A program made the position numbers and the translations under genes. Positions 1-8,060 of a stretch of 64,000 nucleotides of DNA are shown one piece after another (the first letter of the stretch is position 1; each line of letters opens with the position of its first letter). The notes beneath the pieces are model-generated. The model was not told the DNA's origin, searched no databases, and was given only the letters and a program-made list of their open reading frames with translations. Source of the stretch: Elymus sibiricus (lineage: Eukaryota; Streptophyta; Magnoliopsida; Poales; Poaceae); NCBI GenBank assembly GCA_039707655.1, contig CM077671.1:365454720-365518719 (forward strand), given 5' to 3'.

Positions 1-322
1 TCACACCGGACAAGACATGATCAATTAACCAAAACATAGCACAGCATCTCCAAAAAATCCCATTTTGACAAAAGTCTCATCCGATCGCCGTAAGATTCAG
101 ATACGGCCGGCGTCGCGCATCGCATTAAGCATAGTGAAGAACATGACTAAATTGAAATGATAATCAAGCAAGGTCTGCTTCAGTCGGTAATGCGAGGGAT
201 CCTACCCCCTTCATCGCTTGACTGCCTCGATAAGATGAAGAAAAATAGCTACTTTGATGGAGTTGCTCCTTTCATTGATTCTGTCTGCTGCATCCAAAGT
301 GATCATCTAGCAGCATACGCAC
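1..322. other. Left flank, no gene recognised
   Basis: This stretch lies downstream of the minus-strand ORF that follows and would include its 3' untranslated region. A short plus-strand frame opens at 157 but has no recognisable motif and runs into the antisense of the next gene. I saw no repeat signature or polyadenylation signal that I would defend. Confidence 0.5.
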
Positions 323-1150
323 CTAGTTTAGAATGGCGACTCGGTTCGCGAAGGCGGCTGTTCCGGCGACCTCATCCGGGTCGAGGAAGCGGGAGATGAC
401 GGCGACGGCGAGGTCGATGTGCTGGACGGCGAGGCTCGCGAGCGTGCAGGCGCGGTGGAGGTAGGTGCGCGCCTCGTCCATGCTGCCGATGGCCGCCTCC
501 TCCATCCCGGGCTCGCCGGCGGCGTCCGGAGGCGCGGTCTTGCGGCGGCGGCGGCGTGGACCGTGGCCAGGGGCCGCGCGGGCGATCTTGACGAGGCAGT
601 CGATGCAGCGTGGGAGATGGTGCTCCTGGGCCAGCTTGACGGCGTGGAAGGAGGCCTCGACGCGGGAGAAGGCCTCCGTCAGGGTGGCCGGGCGCGCGGG
701 GAGGCGTTGCGCGAGGAGGGCGTCGTAGAGCTGCTCGTCCGGCATGTCGGCGAGGGCGAGGTCGAGGTGGAGGAGGGCGCCGCTCCGGGCGGCCATCTCG
801 AGGCAGGTGGCGAGGTGGCGGGAGCCGAACTCGAGTCCCGTGGAGTGGGCGTCGCTGGCGTGGACGAGGCCGGAGACGAGCTTCTCGAGCACGGCCGCGC
901 GCGCGTGGCCGGCCGTGGTCGCCTGCTGCTGCAGCCGGCGCTGGTGCTGCAGGAGGCGGTCGCGCTGGGCCCGGATGTTCCTGGCGGCGCACATGGCCTG
1001 CAGGAGTATGGAGCCTAGGTCGTCGTCGTCGTCGTCGTCGCTCGCCGCTGCCGCCTGTTGGTGGGTGGGGAGCCCGAGGAAGCGGAGGAGAAGGGGTTTG
1101 AGGAAACACATGGCGGCGTGGTGGAATGGAATGGAGGTGGGCACGGCCAT
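323..1150 (-). CDS. Hypothetical single-exon protein, 275 aa
   Basis: An intact GC-rich ORF on the minus strand. The start codon lies in a CCATGG context. I do not recognise the family. Visible features: a hydrophobic N-terminal stretch (about residues 12-27, FLKPLLLRFLGL), a run of seven aspartates (about 38-44) encoded by a GAC microsatellite, then alpha-helix-rich sequence with Arg/Gln-rich blocks (about 60-80), a basic RRRRRK patch (about 200), and a helical C-terminus. Strong third-position GC is typical of monoexonic grass genes but also creates antisense ORFs, several of which overlap here and are shadows. It is the longest intact frame in the first 7 kb and lies outside any element I can delimit, so I treat it as a probable host gene of unknown function. 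A plant-specific DUF-type protein is one possibility; a chance GC-rich ORF cannot be excluded. Confidence 0.55.
   Translation of the reverse strand: MAVPTSIPFHHAAMCFLKPLLLRFLGLPTHQQAAAASDDDDDDDLGSILLQAMCAARNIRAQRDRLLQHQRRLQQQATTAGHARAAVLEKLVSGLVHASDAHSTGLEFGSRHLATCLEMAARSGALLHLDLALADMPDEQLYDALLAQRLPARPATLTEAFSRVEASFHAVKLAQEHHLPRCIDCLVKIARAAPGHGPRRRRRKTAPPDAAGEPGMEEAAIGSMDEARTYLHRACTLASLAVQHIDLAVAVISRFLDPDEVAGTAAFANRVAILN
1018..1042. repeat. (GTC)n trinucleotide microsatellite in coding sequence
   Basis: About eight perfect trinucleotide units inside the 275 aa ORF; on the coding strand they are GAC codons giving the poly-Asp run. Length variation here would change only the acidic run and keep the frame. 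Confidence 0.85.
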
Positions 1151-1508
1151 GGGGTTTATGGGGGAGGAAAGTAGCGTCAGGGGGACGCGTGGCGTGCGTC
1201 TAGTGGGTGAGGGCGCTCAGGGCGGCGAGCGACAGGCTAAAATCCTGCTCGCTTTGCAGACGATGGGCTCTGCCGGGTGGGCCCACCTGAACAGCCACGC
1301 CCCCTTTGCCTCCGTTGACCGTTTGACCGCCTCCAAAACGGGAGAGCGCGAACCGATGCTGATCTCCTGGCGCGGGGGCTGATTCCGGAGTATGTCCTCG
1401 ATTCTCGACTCCAAATATCTCAGCTTCCAACATGAACAGTTTGAACTTCGAAAAACTTTTGCCTAGCCATTGCAAAAGATAACACAAAAAATAGCATAGA
1501 ATGAATTA
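1151..1508. other. Upstream region of the 275 aa ORF
   Basis: This is the 5' flank of the minus-strand ORF, bounded by a Stowaway element at 1509. It is GC-rich next to the gene and AT-rich toward 1500. I did not find a clear TATA box on the minus strand. Confidence 0.4.
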
Positions 1509-1606
1509 CTCCCTTCCTAAATATAAGTCTTTTTAGAGATTACACTATGGACTACATACGGAGCAAAATGGATGAATCTACACTCTAAAGTATGTCTATA
1601 TATATA

Positions 1607-3206
1607 TCTGTAGCCCTCCTCTGGCGACATGGGGGAACCCTAGCCAGCGCCTCTAGCAACCCCCGCCGCCGGCCTCCCCCCCCCCCCCCCCCCCCTCGCC
1701 GCCGTCGGAGGGCCGGCCGGCGAAGCCGCGCCGGGCCCTAGGAAGGTGGCGGCCGGGCGGATCTGGCCCCTCGCGCCCCCACCCCCGACCCCGTGCCACA
1801 CCATCTTACCGTGGCGGCGCCCTACTGGTCCAGCGGCTGCGGTTCCGGCCACCCCAACGGCCCGACCTCGCCCTCTCCGGCCAGCCGCGGACCCCCTCTT
1901 CCCGTCATCCCCGGCCGCCGCGGACGCCCCCCCCCCCCCTCCTCATGCGCCTCCACCACCTCCACCCGTGACCAGGGGACTCTCTCCCAGCGATTCTCGG
2001 GCCGCCCCCACCAGCTGCTGCTCGAGCCTGCCGGCCAACGGCGATTCCGGCGTTCCTGGACATTGCCACGGGCGGCCCCTGCAGCTTCCTCACCTCTCGC
2101 GGCCTCGCTCCACTCCTGCTGGTGTTTGTCGGCCGTGGTGGGGTTTGTGGTCTGTGGCCGGTTGCGGGGCGTTCGCTGCCTGCCTCCCGTGCAGGCGGCC
2201 CCCTCGTCTCCGGTGCCCCCTCCCCCCCTCGAGCCACGGTGACAGCTCTTGTGTGAAGGCGGCGATGCGTCCGCAGTAGTGGCTGACTCGGGGCCCTCAT
2301 GGCGGTCCTTGCTGGAGCTATTCCAGCCCCGGCGGTCTCAGGCCAGCGTGTCTCCGGTGTCCTTCGCTGCTGGCGTCCTCCACCGAGCAGCTTCGACCTT
2401 GACGACTGGGTAGTTGCGCCCCTTCCGGCTCACCTGGCTCGCCGACGCCCCTGTGGTTAAGGCCACGACAGCTCGGATCTGCGTCCCTCCAGTCCTTGCT
2501 GGTGGGCGTTGCTAGACACCGTCGCGCCAAGACCCCCGTGTGGTTCACCCCGTCGCCCGCCCTACCCTGTACGCCTCAAAGCTCCCCCCCCCTCCTTTTT
2601 TTGCCAGAACCAATGCTCGTGGACTTGGAGGTGGTGCCACCCTCCGTTGGCAGGTGCAGCCCCGCCAACTCTCCCGGACTCAGTGGTTTCGACCAGCGTT
2701 GGCCTTCCCATCTACGATCTCAGATTCGGCGGCTATGGGATAGCTCAGCTTCAGGCCAGGGAGAGATCCCTGCTCGGCTCGCCGGTGCTGGCAGCGACGG
2801 CGCCCGCGGGTGTCGTTTTCCTCCTTGGAGGCGCTGCCAAGGCCTTCAGCTGCGCCCCTCTTCGAGCTCAGGGGAAACCCTAGGTCCGGGTCTCCCGGGT
2901 CGGATAGTGACGGGGTTTCGGCGTCTTCTTCCTTCTTGAAGGCACTATCTTGCTCACTCGCGGCGTCCCCGGTTTTGGCTCGGACGATGTTAGAGTTCTT
3001 GTTGGTTTGGCATCGTCGCTCTCGGCTCGGGTTTGGTAGGTTTAGCTGCGATGTATCCTCTGTACGGGCCTTGCATCCCTTGTCTCTCTGCTCCAAGCAC
3101 CATGTTCACGCCTGTGCGTTCGTGTCATGTGTTGTGCCCATGTATTCATTCTACTTCTTCTATCAATGAAAAGATACGCAAGCTTTGCGTATTCGCGAAA
3201 AAATAT
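1607..3206 (+). mobile_element. GC-rich non-autonomous retroposon with 3' hairpin and A-rich tail
   Basis: This is the 1.6 kb nested within the Stowaway MITE. It begins with GC-rich leader-like sequence, contains no reverse transcriptase or other recognisable domain, and ends with a near-palindrome (atacgcaagctttgcgtat, 3172-3190) followed by an A-rich tail. A 3' stem-loop plus A tail is characteristic of LINE-mobilised sequences. The target is AT-rich, so a target-site duplication (tatata-type) cannot be judged. The ORFs in it overlap on both strands and look like composition artefacts. It could be a non-autonomous LINE derivative or a retroposed transcript. Confidence 0.55.
1676..1695. repeat. 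Poly(C) tract
   Basis: Twenty consecutive C on the plus strand within the retroposon leader. It is an unstable homopolymer and a likely place for sequencing length error. Confidence 0.9.
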
Positions 3207-3270
3207 ATACATCCATATGTAGTCCGTAGTGAAATCTCTAAAAAACTTATATTTAGGAACGGAGGGAGTA

Positions 3271-4160
3271 TATATTTTTTACCCTCAAGTTAAAAAGGTC
3301 AATATATAATAGAAACAAGAGTCCTATACTTCAATGTTTTTCTCCTACCCAATAAGTGACTCTCAGATGACTAGAGTTTTCCCTCCTCCCGTCAATGTCA
3401 TCGCTGGTCCGCCTTGCCTTCGATGACCTGGACGTGGAGGTGCGGAGGACCCTGGCCTCTTGCCGGTGGGAGGGGCCTTGCTCTCATTCTTGTTTGGGGC
3501 GTCTTGGTTGGGGTTGTGCGGCGGCGACAATGTCACCTAGTAGGAGTAATGTCTCAGGCGTCCAATCCCCGTTCTGATGGTGCGCCTATAGTCGTTAGGG
3601 GCATGTGGTGGTATGTCTTCGTAGGATGTCGCGGAACTTGGTCGATGCTGGTCTTCGATTGACCTGTTTGAATTCAGTCTTCGGTCGTGTGTCTACAGGG
3701 ACACTTCTTTTTCATCGACGGCGGTTGTTGTTATCATGTGTTGGTCATGTGGGGCCTTAGCACAACATGTCTACTACAACAAGGTTTGACAGGCTCAAGT
3801 GAGGGAGGGGTGATGACGATGGCGCGCTTTCGACTCGTTCCAGTGCATGTAGTCGTTGCTAGGTGATCCACGGAATCAGTGGCAAAGCCAGCCAAATAAT
3901 CACTGGGGTCAATGCTAATTTTTTGAATTTTTTTCTTCATAATGTACATTAAGTAAACAGTGTTTTTAGAATGTTTTTCTGAAAAGTTGTGGGGTCAACT
4001 GACCCCATAGCCAACACGTAGAAAAGCCCCTGCCACGGATATGATTGTAATTTATTATTAATTTCCTTGTTGTTTGCATTGTCATGACAGTTAATGAATA
4101 GATTAAAAAAAAAGGCAGCATCTGGTTCATTCAATCCCTTCGTGTTTCTAAACTAGAGAC
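3271..4160. other. Unassigned intergenic sequence
   Basis: A GC-richer block (3395-3720) that resembles transcript-derived or LINE 3' sequence is followed by AT-rich sequence (3890-4150). No terminal repeats, target duplications or coding domains could be defended. Confidence 0.35.
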
Positions 4161-5284
4161 ATTTCCCAAAGGGAATCGTTTCTATACGACACGCCGGCGG
4201 AACGCTCGGCCGGTCAAGCGCGCGTCGCTCGATCAGTTAGATCGTATGCGCGTCGTTCGCGTAGAAGCCACAGTTCTTTTTGATGGTCCCACGTATTCAC
4301 ACAGCGCCTACCTTATCTGTTTGAGTCATTCTTCTCCACAGGTCTTCTTTCCCAAAACAAATCTATTCGTCTCTCTCAAATGAGCCACGGTTCATGGCAC
4401 ACATGGTCCGGAAAAAATGCTGCAACCGGTGTCAAGAAAGGCTGCGACCGACCATGAGATCGCGAGCATGGTGACCGCATGACGGCAAGGATGGGGACCG
4501 ACGTCGTACTTTTTGCTACATGCTTCAACGGCGTCGGAATTTGTTGCCGGCGACGGCAAACAGCTGCAACCTATGACCAAGGGCTGCAACCGGCGTCCAG
4601 TTTTGCTACAACCTGCGTTTTGTCGTGCTACCACCGGCGCCGAGTTTGCTACAACCGGTGTCAAGGGTTGTAAAAAAAGCTTCAATCGGCGTGTATGGAG
4701 CGGCGACTACCGACGGTGAGAACCACGGTAGACGACGAGCGCGACGACCAAGGGGACGAGTGGTGGTGCCGCGGGGTAGCCGTCAGCCGTAGCCGAGTGC
4801 GAGGTGGGCGACGCAGGATGCGGCGACAGAGGCTGCACGGAGGGGCTCGATCCCGTGCATAGGAGAAAGGAGAGATGCCGGATCACACAGCCCTGGTTGT
4901 TTTAATCGGGCGGCAGCTAGGCGACCGGCCTAGTCGTTCTGCATTTGAAGCTTTTTCAGAAGCACGTTGTAGCTTTTTCTCGACTCCGATTGCATCTGTT
5001 GCCGTCGCCGGTTGTAGCAAAATTGACCTCACCGGCTCCAGCAAAACGCCCTCGCTGGTCGTAACATGGTCATATGGTTGTAGCATTTTGTGTCGACGAT
5101 TGTAGCAAAAGTGTACACCGATTGTAGCAAAAGTAGCAAAATTCATCCAGGGCCGGTCTTGAGATTTTGGGGGCCCGGGGCGAAACTAAAACTCGGGGCC
5201 CCATGCAAATGAATATATGCATATTTTTCCACCTTGTTTTTTATTTTAGGGCTTGTTGAGCTGTGCCCTCGGCAGAATCCTCCG

Positions 5285-5337
5285 TACTTGGTGTAGTGCT
5301 ACCTTGGGTGTGTTTGTGTGTGTTTGTGTGTGTTTGG
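5285..5337. repeat. GT-rich simple repeat (gtgtttgt-type)
   Basis: Several imperfect copies of tgtgtgtttg in a row, inside the hAT relic. Confidence 0.7.
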
Positions 5338-5504
5338 ATTTGAACCTCTGCTTGTATTTCTGGTCTGGCGGTTTGCTTTATATATAAAGCGGGGCGAAAG
5401 CCTTTTTCGGTAATATATGCATATTTGACATGTTACCAATAAGCATTAAATGCATGAAAAACAGTATACTATCAAGTAACTATACATATTACCTTTAATA
5501 TTCT

Positions 5505-5690
5505 TTATCATTGCCCCATGCAAATTCACTTATGATGAGGTTGATGTCAATCTATTTCCAATAATTTCTTATCGACGCGTATTGTTGCCAAACATTTAAA
5601 TTTCTGACTCATTTTTGACCTCTCAATAATTTTAACTTTGAAAATCTTCTTTCAGCCGATGATGCGACAGTCACAACTCACAAGCACTGT
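5505..5690 (-). pseudogene. Relic of hAT transposase C-terminal dimerisation domain
   Basis: On the minus strand one frame reads a stretch with the hallmark SAERRFSKLKLL (compare SAERxFSKLKLIK of plant TTF-type zinc finger/hAT proteins), then a stop, then degraded continuation including an IDINLIISEFA-like end. This is the hATC dimerisation region near the C-terminus of hAT transposases. Stops and frame changes show it is not functional, and the rest of the transposase is missing. Identification is by motif only. Confidence 0.6.
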
Positions 5691-7060
5691 AAATAGGATG
5701 CGATATACAATAGAGACATTAGGATGACAATCAAATTATGTGACGTGGTCGAAAATATCCATAGAATTACACCATACGGCAAAGTGAATTTCACAATCTT
5801 TAATTCAGAAGGTAAAACTGGATGTTCATCAACACTAGCAGATGGTGTGTGTGCCCCTCAGATTCAGAATTTCCTTTAATATGTTTCTCTTCCTCCACAA
5901 CAACCATCGCCAACTCATATTTGGATTCGTGGAAGCACTAGTACTATTCTTGAAAAAATTATTAACAACTTCTCTTTGTGATCGAATCGGGCAATACACA
6001 CATTTTATTCACTTCTCGCCGTGGTGAAAATGTATGCTAGGGATAAATTACTTAATCAGTAATATACGTATAGAGAGTAGGGATTAGGGAAAGGTAACAT
6101 ACTTTGGATTGACACCATGTGTACTCGTTCGCGTCTGTATCTAGAACTCGACGAAGCAGCGGTGTGTGTATGCTTGTCCAGTGCCTGAAGGCGAGAGAGC
6201 AGAGCCCCGTCGCGTACCAGGTACCAGCTAGAGTCTCGCGATCCAGGGCCCCGGGCATAGAAATTGACAAGAGGACGAATTGGCGATCGGAATTAGGAGA
6301 AAAGGAGCAGGACGGCGGCGTACTAAAGAAAATGAACGGCGCAGAATTAGGAGAATTGTACGTGATGTATTAGGAAGGAATCTATTCACCATCACCAAAA
6401 CAAAAGGAACAGAAATGAATCACTAGTCTGCCGGCGTCCACGCCTGGCTCCCTTCCTAGCCACCCACGGCCCATAGTTTTTTTAGCACTAGCCAGTCATT
6501 AGGCTACCTGCATACTGGGGAGGGGCCCCTGGATTTTGGGGGCCCGGGGCGGCCGCCCCCCTGCCCCCCCTTCAGGGCCGGGCCTGAATTCATCAACGGT
6601 AGCAGCAAAAATTCATCTCGCTGCCGTTACCGGTCGCAGCTCCGCCATGATGGATGTAACAAAATCCATCGCCGGTAGTAGCAAAATTCAACAACGGTTG
6701 CAACAAAAAAAGCTACCACCGTAGTAGGTCGTAGCTCCGCCGCGATAGATGTAGCAAATCTGACGCCGGTAGTAGCAAAAGATGGCGACGATTGAAACAA
6801 AAAACTTGGCAACGACAACCCGTTTCACGCGGGCAAAGGCAAACGACGGGCGTTCAGCGGGTTCAGTTTTGCATGCGTTCAGCTGGGTACAGTTTTGCTT
6901 GACCGTACGAACTGAAAGGAGCCAGATCCAATGTTTACACTTGGATGAATCCAACGGACGCAGGTGGACCGGCGGAACGACTCGGCCGGTCGACTGGCGC
7001 AGATCAGCGCCCTTTCCCAAAACAAGAAACATGGGAAACCGTTGACGTAGCACTCGTTTT

Positions 7061-7770
7061 CTTTCTCCTCGCCTTCATGCTGAGAGAGAAGCACTTCACC
7101 TCTATTGCCAAAAACAACGCACCCTGCCGACGTTTTCCTGGAGCCGTCACTGAAACCGGCATTAGTATTCAGTTTCGCCAAGGGGAGCAGCTGCAGTATT
7201 ATTCTGATTCTCTTTATCAATTCAGGCATGTGTGTTCGGTGTCCTGTTGGTTATTATGGCTTTGATTGGCCTCATGTTGTTGGTTTTAGCTTCTGATTTG
7301 GATCAAGCACATGAGAAGTGCATTGGAGCTTTCAAGGACACTTTTGCTGGATCTCCATAGAAGATGAGAGTTCCAGTGAATTTCATCTAAACAAATCAAC
7401 ACATAGCACGCTTCCCTTGCCGTGCCTACAAACAGAAACAAATATTGCACCTCACAAGCAAAGCCACAACAAAGACAAACACCATTCTGATGGAAGCAAT
7501 GCAAATTATGTACAGAATTATTCAGAAGTTCTTTAGCCACATCCAAATAGCGTGTGGCAAACGTAGCATGCATAGGCGTAGCAAATGGAGCAAATGCATA
7601 AGTTATACAGCAAGCATTCTGTTGCGGCTTCGCATCTTCGCTGCCGATACCACAGCGACGATGGAGCCTAGCTGACTACTAGGTATTAAAGTTTCTTTCT
7701 AGCGATACCCCGAAACCAAGATCGATTCCATTCCAGGAGGGCCGCCGATCAGATCAGATCAGACCAGAGC
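7061..7770. other. 3' flank of the cysteine protease gene
   Basis: This lies between the class II element and the stop codon of the minus-strand protease gene, so its right part (roughly 7600-7770) should hold the 3' untranslated region. Short ORFs here are unconvincing. No mobile element boundaries were seen. Confidence 0.4.
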
Positions 7771-8060
7771 CTACTCCTCCTTGGAGGCGTGCGTGGCGGA
7801 CACCGTGGAGACCATGGAGTCGACGCCGCACTTGTTGCGCACGTTGGAGCCCCTGCAGATCTTGTAGTACCCCTTGTCCCCCCAGTTCTCTCCCCACGAG
7901 TTCTTGATGATCCAGTAGGGCTTCTCCTTGAAGCGGGAAGGCGCGAAGCCGGACGCCCCGTAGCCGACGAGAAGGACGCCGTGGTCAAGGTGCCTGCCGC
8001 AGATGTATGGGCATGACACTCCACCGATGTATGTCTGCATGTATGCGGCGTTGATACCGA
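7771..8060 (-). other. Protease exon 4 (catalytic histidine and asparagine, stop)
   Basis: 290 nt following a CAG acceptor (8063-8061). It encodes the [11 protein letters not shown] segment, the catalytic His and Asn blocks, and ends in KEE plus TAG (7773-7771). Confidence 0.93.

Larger units (their letters stand above)
1509..3268. mobile_element. Stowaway (Tc1/mariner) MITE split by an internal insertion
   Basis: The left end carries the Triticeae Stowaway terminus (ctcccttcctaaatataag, 1509-1527). The right end (about 3215-3268) is its inverse, finishing ...ttaggaacggagggag. Both ends are flanked by TA (1507-1508 and 3269-3270), the mariner-type target duplication. The MITE alone would be only about 160 bp; the intervening 1.6 kb is GC-rich and unrelated, so I read it as a nested insertion at an AT-rich centre (around 1606 and 3203). 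Confidence 0.85.
5148..6586 (-). mobile_element. hAT transposon relic, 1439 bp, perfect 8 bp TSD
   Basis: The left end starts cagggccggtc and the right end finishes ccgggcctg, matching as short inverted repeats. The flanking octamer AATTCATC is identical on both sides (5140-5147 and 6587-6594), the diagnostic 8 bp duplication of the hAT superfamily. Both subterminal regions carry ttttgggggcccggggcg. The interior is AT-rich and decayed. It is nested inside the 'tgctacaacc' element. Confidence 0.88.
4160..7060. mobile_element. Putative class II element with 'tgctacaacc' motif repeats, split by a hAT element
   Basis: Both ends share a GC-rich partly self-complementary motif: ccggcggaacgctcggccgg at 4192-4211 and a close variant at 6964-6984. 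Between them (4390-5147 and 6595-6830) is a degenerate, repeated motif of the type tgctacaaccggcg / cggtagtagcaaaa in both orientations. Removing the hAT insertion at 5148-6586 rejoins the motif array without a break, which supports one outer element of about 1.4 kb. I could not fix exact TIR ends or a target duplication; a Mutator-like origin is plausible but not shown. Confidence 0.45.

Noticed and set aside
419..1382. Plus-strand ORFs opposite the 275 aa gene
   Set aside because: Antisense shadows created by GC-rich third positions; they contain no domain.
1746..2939. Overlapping ORFs in the GC-rich retroposon
   Set aside because: Low-complexity Pro/Ser/Arg content, conflicting frames and no family motif; best explained by composition.
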